Of a stretch of DNA of 64,000 nt, positions 35,957 through 45,452 are shown one piece after another (the stretch's first letter is position 1; the number at the start of each line of letters is the position of its first letter). This stretch comes from Bradyrhizobium macuxiense (lineage in GTDB: Bacteria; Pseudomonadota; Alphaproteobacteria; Rhizobiales; Xanthobacteraceae). The notes below the pieces were generated by a model, which ran no database searches, was not told the DNA's origin, and was given only the letters and a program-made list of their open reading frames with translations. Position numbers and translations under genes: made by a program. The stretch lies in NCBI RefSeq assembly GCF_007993935.1, contig NZ_VITY01000006.1, forward strand, positions 186,001 through 250,000, in the 5' to 3' direction.

Positions 35957-36418
35957 TCAGGTCGAAATCGTCGCGCCGTCGCGCTGGATCGGTTGCGGAT
36001 GGCCCTGCTCGTCGATCGAGACATAGGTGAAATTGCCGTCGGTGACGAGGATCGATTGCTGCTCGCGGCGGCGCAGCACCCAGGCTTCGAGATGTACCGT
36101 GATCGAGGTGCGGCCGACGCGCACGAGATTGGCGTGCACCGAGACGAGATCGCCGACATAGACCGCCTTGCGGAAATTCATCGCCTCGATCGCGACCGTC
36201 ACGGTGCGCGATTTCGCGACCTTGCCGGCGAACACGCCGCCGCCGAGATCCATCTGGCTGAGCAGCCAGCCGCCGAAGATATCGCCATTGGCGTTGGTAT
36301 CGGCCGGCATCGCCAGCGTGCGGATGCAGAGATCGCCCTGCGGCTCGTTGCCGCTGATCGGCGGCGCGTGAACGTGGGTCTCGGGTGCTTGGGTGTCGGT
36401 CACTTGCGAGTCGGTCAC
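35957..36418 (-). CDS. Acyl-CoA thioesterase, hotdog fold (YciA type)
   Basis: The 153-residue protein is a hotdog-fold thioesterase of the YciA/BACH group: LAMPADTNANGDIFGGWLL with the catalytic Asp region, then VAIEAMNFRKAVYVGDLVSV and WVLRRREQQ. It hydrolyses short- to medium-chain acyl-CoA esters. The GTG start at 36418 overlaps the stop of the upstream FadJ-type gene by four bases (GTGA), so the two are translationally coupled. It ends the beta-oxidation operon and could release CoA from excess intermediates. Confidence 0.88.
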   Translation of the reverse strand: MTDSQVTDTQAPETHVHAPPISGNEPQGDLCIRTLAMPADTNANGDIFGGWLLSQMDLGGGVFAGKVAKSRTVTVAIEAMNFRKAVYVGDLVSVHANLVRVGRTSITVHLEAWVLRRREQQSILVTDGNFTYVSIDEQGHPQPIQRDGATIST

Positions 36419-38517
36419 TTGAAGCCCTCCCAGCCGGTATCCGGGGCAAATCGCCCGCCGAACTTGCGCATCAGCGATTGCATGGTCGACACGATATTGT
36501 CGACCCCGCGGCTGCGCGCATAGTTGAGCGGGCCGCCGCGGAACGGGGCATAGCCGGTGCCGAAGATCATCGCGCCGTCGACCATGTCGGGATCGTCGAC
36601 GATGCCCTCGCGCAAGGCGGCAACGCAGACATTCGAGATCGGCAGCACAAGCCGGTCGATCATCTCGTCGCTCACCTTCGGACCGGTCTCCGGCAACGGC
36701 GATTTCTCCGCCTTGCCGTCCTTCCAGGTGTAGAAGCCCTTGCCGGTCTTGCGGCCGAGCTCGCCCTTGGCGACCTTTTCGCGCAGCCAGGCCGGCGTCG
36801 GCGGCAGCGTGTCGCCGAACTTCGAGCGCAGCATGTCGCCGACGTCGAGGCAGATATCGAGGCCGACCTGGTCGGCAAGCTCGATCGGGCCCATCGGCAT
36901 GCCGAACTCGATCGCGGCTGCGTCGATCAGGCGCTGGTCGGTCTTCTCGTCCAGCATCATCATCGCTTCCAGCATGTACGGCGTCAGCGCGCGGTTGACG
37001 AGGAAGCCCGGCGAGCTCTTCACCGGCAGCGGCAGGCGGTCGATGGCGCCGACGAAGGCACGCGCTTCCTGGAGCATCGCGGCATCCGTGCCGTCATGGC
37101 TGACGACCTCGACCAGTTGCAGCCGCGACACCGGGTTGAAGAAATGCAGACCGAGCAGCCGCTCCGGACGCGCCAGCGTGGTGCGCAGATCCTGCAACGG
37201 GATGCTCGATGTGTTGGTGGCGAGGATCGCGCCGGGCTTCATCCTCGGCTCGAGCGAGGCATAGACCTTCTGCTTCAGCTCGAGCTTTTCCGGCACCGCC
37301 TCGATGATGAGATCGGCGTTGCGGACGCCCTCGCCGTCCATGTCGGGGATCAGCCGGTCGAGCGCGTCGCGCTGGTCGATCTTCCTGCGCATGATCTTGC
37401 CGAACAGCTCGGAGGCGCGCTTCATCGCGCCGGCGATCGGCTCGGCCTTCATGTCGGCCAGCGTCACCCTCATGTCCTGGTTGGCGCACCAGGCCGCGAT
37501 GTCGCCGCCCATCGCGCCGGCGCCGATGACATGGACGTGCTGCACCTTGTTGCCGGTGCCGGCCACCTTCTTCATCTGCTCACGCAGGAAGAACACCCGG
37601 ATCAAATTCTGCGCCGTCGGCGTCACCATCAGATTGGCGAACGAGGCCTTCTCCGCGTTCAGCATCGCCGCGCGGTTGCCGGCGTGCTTCTCCCAGAGCT
37701 CGATCAGCGCATAGGGCGCTGGATAATGCTTGCGCGGCGCCGCCTTCTCGGCCTCGCTGCGCATCCGCGAGGCGAGAAAGCCCCTGACTGGACCCGAATT
37801 GAGCAGCGAATTGAGCGCGCCGGGCCTGGCGCGCTTCAGCCGCCCGAACACCGCATCCTTGACCGCGTTGCGGACATGGCGCTCCTGGGTGACGGCATCG
37901 ACCAGCCCGAGGGATTTGGCGCGGCGTGCATCGATCGTCTTGCCGGTCAGCATCAAGGTCATCGCCTGCATCGGGTTGACCAGCTCGGTGAAGCGCACGG
38001 TGCCGCCGAGGCCGGGATGCAGGCCGAGCATCACCTCCGGGAAGCCGAACCTGGCATCGTCGATCGCGATCCGCATCTGGCAGGCGAGCGCGACCTCGAG
38101 GCCGCCGCCGAGGCAGAAGCCGTGGATGACGGCGACCGACGGCACGCGCAGCGCCTCCAGGCGGTCGATCACCGCATGGGCGCGGCCGATCTGGGTCTCG
38201 ACAGCGCCGGGATCGGTGACGCCGCGAAACTCATTGACGTCGGCGCCGGCGATGAAGCCGCTTTTCTTGGCCGAGCGCACCACGAGGCCGGTCGGCCGTT
38301 GGTTCTCCAGCGCCGTGACGATGGCGTCGAGCTCTTCGAGCAGATCGGCGGACAGCGTATTGGCGCTGGCACCAGCGCGGTCGAACAGCAGCCAGGCAAT
38401 GCCGTCCTCGTCACGCGTCAGCTTGAAATTCCTGTACGGGCTCTCGGTGGCCGGCTTCGGCCCGAGTTCGAGCACGCGATCGGCGAGAAGGTCCATGATC
38501 CGTGAATCCATGATCAC
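36415..38517 (-). CDS. fadJ: Bifunctional enoyl-CoA hydratase/3-hydroxyacyl-CoA dehydrogenase
   Basis: The 700-residue protein fuses a crotonase domain (SGFIAGADVNEF, GGGLEVALACQMRIA) with a 3-hydroxyacyl-CoA dehydrogenase domain (Rossmann motif VIGAGAMGGDIAAW, NTSSIPL, LGLHFFNPV). This is the FadJ/FadB architecture, performing hydration and oxidation of beta-oxidation intermediates. The start could be GTG at 38517, overlapping the thiolase stop (GTGA), or ATG at 38511. It pairs with the thiolase encoded upstream. Confidence 0.93.
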   Translation of the reverse strand: MIMDSRIMDLLADRVLELGPKPATESPYRNFKLTRDEDGIAWLLFDRAGASANTLSADLLEELDAIVTALENQRPTGLVVRSAKKSGFIAGADVNEFRGVTDPGAVETQIGRAHAVIDRLEALRVPSVAVIHGFCLGGGLEVALACQMRIAIDDARFGFPEVMLGLHPGLGGTVRFTELVNPMQAMTLMLTGKTIDARRAKSLGLVDAVTQERHVRNAVKDAVFGRLKRARPGALNSLLNSGPVRGFLASRMRSEAEKAAPRKHYPAPYALIELWEKHAGNRAAMLNAEKASFANLMVTPTAQNLIRVFFLREQMKKVAGTGNKVQHVHVIGAGAMGGDIAAWCANQDMRVTLADMKAEPIAGAMKRASELFGKIMRRKIDQRDALDRLIPDMDGEGVRNADLIIEAVPEKLELKQKVYASLEPRMKPGAILATNTSSIPLQDLRTTLARPERLLGLHFFNPVSRLQLVEVVSHDGTDAAMLQEARAFVGAIDRLPLPVKSSPGFLVNRALTPYMLEAMMMLDEKTDQRLIDAAAIEFGMPMGPIELADQVGLDICLDVGDMLRSKFGDTLPPTPAWLREKVAKGELGRKTGKGFYTWKDGKAEKSPLPETGPKVSDEMIDRLVLPISNVCVAALREGIVDDPDMVDGAMIFGTGYAPFRGGPLNYARSRGVDNIVSTMQSLMRKFGGRFAPDTGWEGFK

Positions 38518-39797
38518 ACCATCTCAATCAACATCGCGCCGCCCTGCCCGCCACCGATGCATTCGGTGGCGACGCCGCGCCTGGTGCCGAGCCGCTTCAT
38601 CGCATTGACCAGATGCAGCACGATGCGGTTGCCGCTGGTGCCGACGGGATGGCCGAGGCTGATCGCGCCACCATCGACGTTCAACTTCGCGCGGTCGATC
38701 TCGCCCGCCGCGCCGTCAAGCCCGAGAATCTCGCGGCAGAATTTGTCGTCGTTCCAGGCGGCGAGGCAGCCGAGCACCTGGGTCGCAAAGGCCTCGTTCA
38801 GCTCCCAGGTGTCGACGTCCTGCAAGGTCATGCTGTTGCGCTTGAGCAGCGCGCTCGCCGACAGCACCGGGCCAAGGCCCATGATCGAGGGATCGAGCGC
38901 CGACCACTGGCTGTCGAGGATGACGGCCTTCGGCGTCAGCCCGTGCTTGGCCACCGCGGTCTCGGACGCCAGGATCACCCAGGAGGCGCCGTCGGTGATC
39001 TGCGAGGAATTGCCGGCGGTGACCTGACCCCACGGGCGCTCGAACACCGGCCTCAGCTTTGCCAGCGTCTCGGCTGTGGAGTCCGGGCGAACGCCATCGT
39101 CATGATCGTAGAACTTGCCGTCGCGCGAGAACGCGGTCTCGACCTCGCCCTTGAGGAAGCCCTCCTTCTGCGCGTTGGCCAATCGCTGATGGCTCTGGGC
39201 CGCGTAAGCATCGGACTGCGCGCGGGTGATGCCGAAGAGATGGCCGACCTTCTCGGCGGTCTGGCCCATGTTGAGCTCGGTGATCGGATCGGTCAGCCCG
39301 CGCTCGAGGCCGATGATCGGCTTGAAGTAGCTCGGCTTCACCTTCAGCGCCGCGGCGATCTTGGCACCCAGCCCCTTGGCGCCGGCAAAGCCGGCAAACC
39401 AGCGCACGCCGGAATTGGGCCAGACCAGCGGCGCGTGGCTCAGTGCCTCGGCGCCGCCGGCGAGGATCAGATCGGAGATGCCCTCGCGGATGTAGCGATA
39501 GCCGGTGTCGATCGACTGCATGCCGGAGCCGCAATTGATCTGCACCGTGAAGGCGACCATCTGCTCGCCCATGCCGAGCCGGAGCGCCGCGACCCGCGCC
39601 GGGTTCATCTCGTCGGCGATCACGTTGACGCAGCCAAGGATGACCTGGTCGAAGGCATCAGGCGCGAATGGCTGCCGCGCCAGTAGCGGCCGGCCGCATT
39701 GCACGGCGAGATCGACCGGGGTGAACGGGCCGGGACCGGAGCGCGCCTTCAGGAACGGCGTCCGGCTGCCGTCGACGATAAAGACTGGTCGCGCCAT
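38514..39797 (-). CDS. fadI: Acetyl-CoA C-acyltransferase (thiolase)
   Basis: The 427-residue thiolase has the acylation Cys in QINCGSGMQSID, the GHPVGTSGNR histidine block and the second catalytic Cys in ECIGGGQGGA. It performs the last step of beta-oxidation, releasing acetyl-CoA, and its order before FadJ fits a FadI/FadJ-type complex. The ATG overlaps the stop of the acyl-CoA dehydrogenase gene by one base. Confidence 0.92.
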   Translation of the reverse strand: MARPVFIVDGSRTPFLKARSGPGPFTPVDLAVQCGRPLLARQPFAPDAFDQVILGCVNVIADEMNPARVAALRLGMGEQMVAFTVQINCGSGMQSIDTGYRYIREGISDLILAGGAEALSHAPLVWPNSGVRWFAGFAGAKGLGAKIAAALKVKPSYFKPIIGLERGLTDPITELNMGQTAEKVGHLFGITRAQSDAYAAQSHQRLANAQKEGFLKGEVETAFSRDGKFYDHDDGVRPDSTAETLAKLRPVFERPWGQVTAGNSSQITDGASWVILASETAVAKHGLTPKAVILDSQWSALDPSIMGLGPVLSASALLKRNSMTLQDVDTWELNEAFATQVLGCLAAWNDDKFCREILGLDGAAGEIDRAKLNVDGGAISLGHPVGTSGNRIVLHLVNAMKRLGTRRGVATECIGGGQGGAMLIEMV

Positions 39798-42064
39798 CAG
39801 CTCGCCGCCCTCTGCTCACCAAGCTCCTGGAAGAACTGATGCACGTCGGCGGATTTCTTGTAAATCGGGGACAGCGCCTCGGGCGCAAAATCATCGACCT
39901 CGATGACTTTTGCGACGGCCTCGTGAGCGGCGGCGAGCTTCTCGCCGTCATCCTGGGTGATGACGCCCTTCCTGACCGCCTCCTGCCAGTCATGAAGCCG
40001 CGCCGCACGCAGCTGCTTGGCCGCATCCTCGGCCGCGACAACGAGACGGAAGGCCTTTTCCAGCCGCGCAATGCCGCCGTCGTCCTCGACAAAGGCGAGG
40101 TCCGGCGTCAGGCGGTCGCGCGCCGCTGATGGCGACAGCACGAGCTGGGCGCACAGATGCACGACGCGATCAGACGGGCCGGTGACGCGTGCGCCGAACG
40201 GCTGGATCAGGAATTTCAGCAGCCACGCCACCGGACGGTTCGGCAGGTTGGCAAGGATCTCCGCAAAGCGATTCTCGATCGTCTTGAAGCCTGACGCCAT
40301 GCACCATTCGAGCGCAGGCAGATCCTCCTTCTGCCGGCCCTCGTCCTGCCAGCGTTTCAGCGCGGCGGAGAGCAGATAGAGCTCAGACAGGATGTCGCCG
40401 AAGCGTGCGGAGAGCATCTCCTTGCGCTTCAATGCACCGCCGAGGGTGAGCAGCGCCATGTCGGCGCACAGCGCGAACGCCGACGAATAGCGTGACAGCT
40501 GGCGATAGAACTTCGTGGCATCGCCGGCATCCGGCGCCGGCGCGAACAGGCCGAAGCTCCAGCTGCGGCCCCAGGCGCGGAACATGGTCGCAAAGCTGTG
40601 GCCTACATGCTTCCAGAACGCGGTGTCGAATGCGGCGAGGCCCTTGTCGCGATCGGTCTCGCTGAGCGCGTTCATCTCCTGCAACAGGTAGGGATGCGCG
40701 CGGATCGCGCCCTGCCCGAACACGATCAGATTGCGGGTCAGGATATTGGCGCCCTCGACGGTGATGCCGACCGGCACCGAGCGGTAGAGCCCGCCGAGAT
40801 AGTTCTGCGGCCCGTCGATCACGGCCTTGCCGCCATGGATGTCCATGGCGTCGTCGATCGCGATCCGCATCCGCTCGGTGGCGTGCAGCTTCATGATGCC
40901 GGAGATGACGGCGGGGTGGTGCCCCTCGTTCAGCGCAGCGCAAGTCAGCCGCCGCGCGGCGTCGAGCAGATAGGAGGTCGCAGCGATGCGCGCCAGCGGC
41001 TCTTCGATGCCCTCGAACTTGGAAATGGAAATGCCAAACTGCTCACGGATGCGGGCATAGGCGCCGGTGGTACGCGCGGCATAGGCGGCGCCGGCGGCCG
41101 ACAGCGACGGCAGCGAGATGCCGCGGCCGGCGGCGAGCGCCGTCATCAGCATCTTCCAGCCTTGGCCGAGCCGCTCCTGGCCGCCGATGATGTAGTCGAG
41201 CGGGATGAAGACGTCCTTGCCCCGGTTCGGGCCGTTCTGGAACACCTGCATCGCCGGCAGATGGCGGTGGCCGATCGAGACGCCGGGCAGATGGGTCGGG
41301 ATCAGCGCGACCGTGATGCCGAGCTCGTCCTCGCTGCCGACGAGGTGATCGGGATCATAGGCCTTGAAGGCAAGGCCGAGCAGTGTCGCGACCGGACCGA
41401 GCGTGATGTAGCGCTTGTGCCAGTTGAGCTTCAGCCCGAGCACCTCGCGGCCTTCGAAATTGCCCTTGCAGATGATGCCGGTGTCGATCATCGAGGCGGC
41501 GTCCGAGCCGGCCTCCGGGCTGGTCAGGCCGAAGCAGGGAATGTCCTGGCCCGCGGCCAAACGCGGCAGCCATTTGTCCTGCTGCTCCCTGGTGCCGAAG
41601 CGCATCAGGAGTTCACCCGGCCCGAGCGAGTTCGGCACCATCACGGTGACGGCCGCGGTCAGCGAGCGCGACGAGATTTTCCGCACCACTTCGGAATGCG
41701 CATAGGGCGAGAAGCCGAGGCCGCCGAATTCCTTGGGGATGATCATGCCGAAGAATTTCTTGGCCTTGATGAAGGCCCAGACCTCGGGCGGCAGATCGCG
41801 CCATTCCCAGTTGATCTTCCATTCGTCGAGCATCGTGCTGAGCTCGTCGACCGGACCGTGCAGGAAGGCGTTCTCCTCGTCGGTCAATTTGGCTGGCGCG
41901 AATGCCAGCAATTTCGACCAATCGGGATTGCCGGTGAAGAGATCGGCGTCCCACCAGACGTCGCCGGCTTCCAGCGCCTCGCGCTCGGTGTCGGACATGG
42001 TCGGCAGCACGCCACGCGCCCAGGAGAAGATCGGCTTGGAAAGGTAATCGCGGCGGAAGCTCAT
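39797..42064 (-). CDS. fadE: Acyl-CoA dehydrogenase, FadE type
   Basis: The 755-residue protein is a long-form acyl-CoA dehydrogenase: substrate/FAD region CFGLTSPEAGSDAASM, MDIHGGKAVIDGP and the catalytic Glu block VEGANILTRNL, plus the FadE-specific C-terminal extension (about 230 residues). It catalyses the first oxidation of beta-oxidation with FAD. It is the first gene of the four-gene operon (fadE, fadI, fadJ, thioesterase), with GAGGACTCCACC before its ATG. Confidence 0.93.
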   Translation of the reverse strand: MSFRRDYLSKPIFSWARGVLPTMSDTEREALEAGDVWWDADLFTGNPDWSKLLAFAPAKLTDEENAFLHGPVDELSTMLDEWKINWEWRDLPPEVWAFIKAKKFFGMIIPKEFGGLGFSPYAHSEVVRKISSRSLTAAVTVMVPNSLGPGELLMRFGTREQQDKWLPRLAAGQDIPCFGLTSPEAGSDAASMIDTGIICKGNFEGREVLGLKLNWHKRYITLGPVATLLGLAFKAYDPDHLVGSEDELGITVALIPTHLPGVSIGHRHLPAMQVFQNGPNRGKDVFIPLDYIIGGQERLGQGWKMLMTALAAGRGISLPSLSAAGAAYAARTTGAYARIREQFGISISKFEGIEEPLARIAATSYLLDAARRLTCAALNEGHHPAVISGIMKLHATERMRIAIDDAMDIHGGKAVIDGPQNYLGGLYRSVPVGITVEGANILTRNLIVFGQGAIRAHPYLLQEMNALSETDRDKGLAAFDTAFWKHVGHSFATMFRAWGRSWSFGLFAPAPDAGDATKFYRQLSRYSSAFALCADMALLTLGGALKRKEMLSARFGDILSELYLLSAALKRWQDEGRQKEDLPALEWCMASGFKTIENRFAEILANLPNRPVAWLLKFLIQPFGARVTGPSDRVVHLCAQLVLSPSAARDRLTPDLAFVEDDGGIARLEKAFRLVVAAEDAAKQLRAARLHDWQEAVRKGVITQDDGEKLAAAHEAVAKVIEVDDFAPEALSPIYKKSADVHQFFQELGEQRAAS

Positions 42065-42251
42065 GGTGGAGTCCTCATGGATCGGCGGCGCGGATGCATA
42101 ATCTTATCGGAAAGTGCCGGTCCCCGGTGAACACTTCGCTGTTCAAATAAAGCGAAATTGACGCGGCTGAGCCGCCGTTTGTTAACGGCAGGCCGCGCGT
42201 TCAGTTCCGAAAGCTGAGGTGCGACAATCAGGTAGCGGGGGATGGCAAATT

Positions 42252-42373
42252 CACCTCTCCCTTGGGAGAGGTCGGCGCGCAGCGCCGGGTGAGGGGTTAC
42301 GGTCTCTCGTGAGAGCAGCGCCCCCTCACCCGATTTGCTGCGCAAATCGACCTCTCCCCGCTGGGGAGAGGTG
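42252..42373. repeat. Intergenic palindrome, family E copy 2
   Basis: cacctctcccttgggagagg near the left end and cctctccccgctggggagag near the right end, with inner ggtgagggg / cccctcaccc. It lies between fadE and the lactonase gene and fills most of that 317-base gap. Confidence 0.8.
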
Positions 42374-42381
42374 TGGTCAGA

Positions 42382-43626
42382 TCAGGCAGGCCCAGCGCCC
42401 TGGGTCGCGGTATAGACCGCGTAGAGCGACTGGCTTGCGGCCATGAACAGGCGATTGCGCTTGGGGCCGCCGAAGGTGATGTTGCCGCAAACTTCGGGCA
42501 GCCGGATGCGGCCGAGCAGCTTGCCTTCCGGCGACCAGCACGTCACGCCGTTGTAGCCGACCGCACGGCCTGCATTGCTCGAGCACCAGACATTTCCGTT
42601 GACGTCGCAGCGGATGCCGTCCGGTCCGCACTTCACGCCGTCGATCGTGAAATCGCTGAACCGCTTGCCGTTAACAGGCTTGTTGTCGGGGCCGACATCG
42701 AACACGAAGACATCGCCTTTGCCACCCGCGCCGGTATCGCCCGGTCCCTTGCCGGTCGAGACGACATAGAGCTTCTTGTAGTCCGGCGAGAAGCAGATGC
42801 CGTTCGGATCCGGCACCTGGTCCTCGCTGACCACGAGATCGACGCGGCCGGAGGGATCGATGCGATAGCAATTGGTCGGCAGCTCGCGCTTGGCCGGCAC
42901 GAAGCCCGCCGGCTGGCCGATCCGGGGATTGAGCTTGCCGGCGGAATTGCTTGGTCCGCCCGCGGCGTCAGGCTCGCCCTCATAGAGCTGGCCGCCATAC
43001 GGCGGATCGGTGAACCAGTAGCTGCCGTCGGGATGCGCGACGATGTCGTTCGGGGAGTTCAGCCGCTTGCCTTGATAATTGTCGGCAAGCACCGTCGCAG
43101 TGCCGTCATTCTCGTAGCGCGTCACGCGGCGGGTGAGATGTTCGCAGGACAGCTGGCGGCCCTGGAAGTCGAACGAATTGCCGTTCGAATAGTTCGACGG
43201 CATCCGGAACACGCTGACATGGCCATCATCCTCAGACCAGCGCATCTGCCGGTTGTTGGGGATGTCGCTCCACAGGAGATAGCGGCCCTGCGAGCTCCAG
43301 GCCGGGCCCTCCGCCCACAGCAGGCCGGTATGGAGGCGCTTGATCGAGGTGTTGGGCTGGGCCAGATCGTTGAAGGACGGATCGACCGCGATGATGTCGG
43401 GGTCCCAGAAATAGGTGGTCGGCGCGCCGCGCGGGCTGAAGTCGCGCGGCGGGCTGGTGATGGTTGTCGGCGGCCCGACCGGCGCCGGCGCATTCTGGGC
43501 CAGCGCGCCACTGACGCCGGTTGCGGCAGCAGCCGCCCCCACCGCCAATCCCTGGACTAGTGTTCGCCGTGAAACGTTCGGATCGCGCCGCTCTTCTGTT
43601 GGATTGCTCCGCGGTTGGCGTGTCAT
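42382..43626 (-). CDS. SMP-30/gluconolactonase-type protein with Tat signal
   Basis: The 414-residue protein begins with a twin-arginine signal (VSRRTLVQGLAVGAAAAATG, cleavage after GALAQ) and has the six-bladed propeller pattern of SMP-30/gluconolactonase proteins: WAEGPAWSSQGRYLLWSDI, LNSPNDIVAHPDGSYWFTD and DPNGICFSPDYKKLYV. These bind Ca or Zn and open lactone rings such as gluconolactone. It would act in the periplasm. The ATG at 43626 has GTGGGAGGATGCG upstream. No operon partner. Confidence 0.88.
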   Translation of the reverse strand: MTRQPRSNPTEERRDPNVSRRTLVQGLAVGAAAAATGVSGALAQNAPAPVGPPTTITSPPRDFSPRGAPTTYFWDPDIIAVDPSFNDLAQPNTSIKRLHTGLLWAEGPAWSSQGRYLLWSDIPNNRQMRWSEDDGHVSVFRMPSNYSNGNSFDFQGRQLSCEHLTRRVTRYENDGTATVLADNYQGKRLNSPNDIVAHPDGSYWFTDPPYGGQLYEGEPDAAGGPSNSAGKLNPRIGQPAGFVPAKRELPTNCYRIDPSGRVDLVVSEDQVPDPNGICFSPDYKKLYVVSTGKGPGDTGAGGKGDVFVFDVGPDNKPVNGKRFSDFTIDGVKCGPDGIRCDVNGNVWCSSNAGRAVGYNGVTCWSPEGKLLGRIRLPEVCGNITFGGPKRNRLFMAASQSLYAVYTATQGAGPA

Positions 43627-44039
43627 CGCATCCTCCCACTCTGTTGACCGGCCGTTGATCCGGCCTGGCGCGCGGGAGGTTAGACTGCTCGCCCCGAGGT
43701 TGCGAGTGACGGATTTTCATCACGGCGCGCGGAAATTTCACATTGTCGTGGTTTCCGCTTCCGTCATTGGGGGCGAGAAGGCAAAGCGCTGTACTCGCCA
43801 CAAGCCCTCTTCGTTCGTTTGATGCATACGTCGCGCCACATTTACAACTGTCGTCCCTGCGAACGCAGGGACCCATACGCCGCGGCGGGTGTTGTGAATG
43901 GGGCTCGTCATTCCAGCATAATGCAACAATGAACATTCGTGGTTATGGGTCCCTGCTTTCGCAGGGACGACACTGAGTGTGTTGCGCAATGTGTGAGGCA
44001 AATGTCCGTTGGCTCGCAATGACGGTTACATGGACTGGC
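43627..44039. other. Intergenic region holding a family D repeat
   Basis: This 413-base region has no supported gene. It contains the family D palindrome at 43850-43971 and the end motif tggctcgcaatgacgg (44009-44024), which resembles half of a family B repeat. Confidence 0.6.
43850..43971. repeat. Intergenic palindrome, family D copy 2
   Basis: gtcgtccctgcgaacgcagg ... cctgctttcgcagggacgac, 122 bases, with inner gacccatacgccgcgg and ggttatgggtc. It is nearly identical to the copy at 11111. Confidence 0.85.
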
Positions 44040-44663
44040 TCAATCCGGCCGGATCATCTCGAACATGTTTTCCGGCTTGATCTCGAAATAGTCACCTCTC
44101 CGGCCGGCGCGGACGATCGGGTGCGCGAGACCGGTCTGGTAGACGCCGTCCTTGATGAAGGCCTTGTCGATGTGGACGGCGACGACCTCGCCGAGCGTCA
44201 GCCAGGCCTCGGCCTTCTTGCCGTCGGCGCCCTGGAGCTGGATGATCTGGCTCACCTTGCATTCGAACGACACCGGGCTTTCGGCGACGCGCGGCACGTT
44301 GACGAGCTTGCCGGGTACCTGCGTCAGGCCTGCGAGCTTGAACTCGTCGACATCGCGCGCGACATGCGCCGCGGTCGCGTTCATGTGCTTGGCCAGATCC
44401 ATCGTCGCCAGATTCCAGACGAACTCGCCGGTGTCCTGGATGTTGGCGACGCTGTCCTTCCAGTTGGTGGAGGAGAAGCCGATGATCGGCGGCACGTAGC
44501 AGAAGGCGTTGAAGAAGCTGTAGGGCGCGAGGTTGACGTTGCCGCCCTTGTCACGCGAGGCGATCCAGCCGATCGGCCGCGGCGCCACGATGGCGTTGAA
44601 CGGATCGTGCTTCAGGCCGTGGCCGTTCTTCGGCTCGTAGAAATGCAGGTCTTTCGCGGTCAC
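44040..44663 (-). CDS. Flavin reductase-like protein (FMN-binding)
   Basis: The 207-residue protein matches the flavin reductase-like domain family: FNAIVAPRPIGWIASRD near the N-terminus, the NLAPYSFFNAFCYVPPIIGF FMN-binding block, and VNVPRVAESPVSFECKV. It may supply reduced flavin to a monooxygenase or reduce another substrate; no partner oxygenase is adjacent. The GTG start at 44663 is preceded by AAAGGGG. It could be transcribed alone. Confidence 0.88.
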   Translation of the reverse strand: MTAKDLHFYEPKNGHGLKHDPFNAIVAPRPIGWIASRDKGGNVNLAPYSFFNAFCYVPPIIGFSSTNWKDSVANIQDTGEFVWNLATMDLAKHMNATAAHVARDVDEFKLAGLTQVPGKLVNVPRVAESPVSFECKVSQIIQLQGADGKKAEAWLTLGEVVAVHIDKAFIKDGVYQTGLAHPIVRAGRRGDYFEIKPENMFEMIRPD

Positions 44664-44678
44664 GGTGCAGCCCCTTTG

Positions 44679-44763
44679 GTAGCCCGGATGGAGCGCAGCG
44701 CAATCCGGGGCGATCTCGCAAGCGGATCAATACCCGGATTGCGCTGCGCTCCATCCGGGCTAC
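44679..44763. repeat. Intergenic palindrome, family A copy 4
   Basis: gtagcccggatggagcgcag ... gctccatccgggctac. Followed by a half copy of family B (cttcgctcgcaatgacggg). Confidence 0.85.
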
Positions 44764-44822
44764 AACGTCGCTTCGCTCGCAATGACGGGAGAGTCAACTG
44801 ACGAAAACGTCAGCCCTGGCGC

Positions 44823-45431
44823 TCAATGGGCGCGGGCGCGCGGAGACAGGCCGGCGATCACGAAATCGATCATCTGGTCGATGGTCGGACCTGGCTTGGT
44901 GGCGCATTGGGCGATCATCTGCGGGTGGAAGAACCGCATCATCGCCGTGCAGGCGCACAGCGCGGCAACCTCGAGATCATCGACCTCGAACTCCCCCGAC
45001 GCCATGCCCTGCGCTATCACCTCGCCGATGGTGTTGCCGATCAGCTCGATATGGGCGACGCAGACCTCCCAGTCCTCCTGCATCGCGATCTCGACCATCT
45101 CGTGCATCTTGGAATCGCCGACATAGCGCTCGGTGTTCATCCGATTGATGGTCGTCATCATCTGCCGCAGGCGCGTCGCGGCCGGCCCCTCCGACCGCGC
45201 GATCCGCTGCGCCTCGATCTCGACCTCGCCCATCAGGCCGCGCGCCACGCCTTCGTGGATCGACTTCTTCGAATCGAAGAAGCGGTACACGTTGGCGGGG
45301 CTCATCCGCAGCTCTTTGGCGATGTCGGCGACCGTGGTCTTCTGGTAGCCGATCTGCCGGAACAAGCGCTCCGCCACCACGAGAATCCGTTCGCGGGTGT
45401 CGGTTTCGCTATGTTCCGAGATCAGTGTCAT
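44823..45431 (-). CDS. TetR-family regulator of the RND efflux operon
   Basis: The 202-residue protein has a TetR N-terminal HTH (ERILVVAERLFRQIGYQKTT, VADIAKELRMSPANVYRFF) and a helical ligand-binding C-domain. It is the last gene after the RND adaptor and pump genes on the same strand, so it probably represses the operon and itself. The ATG at 45431 was chosen; an upstream TTG (45452) would overlap the RND stop. A candidate operator lies upstream of the adaptor gene at 49863. Confidence 0.87.
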   Translation of the reverse strand: MTLISEHSETDTRERILVVAERLFRQIGYQKTTVADIAKELRMSPANVYRFFDSKKSIHEGVARGLMGEVEIEAQRIARSEGPAATRLRQMMTTINRMNTERYVGDSKMHEMVEIAMQEDWEVCVAHIELIGNTIGEVIAQGMASGEFEVDDLEVAALCACTAMMRFFHPQMIAQCATKPGPTIDQMIDFVIAGLSPRARAH

Positions 45432-45452
45432 GTTGGCCTGCTCAATCTTCAA

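Noticed and set aside
36385-38505. A plus-strand open frame of about 700 codons opposite fadJ
   Set aside because: It is the antisense shadow of a fully recognisable FadJ-type gene; its translation is Arg/Ala/His-rich low-complexity sequence without domains.
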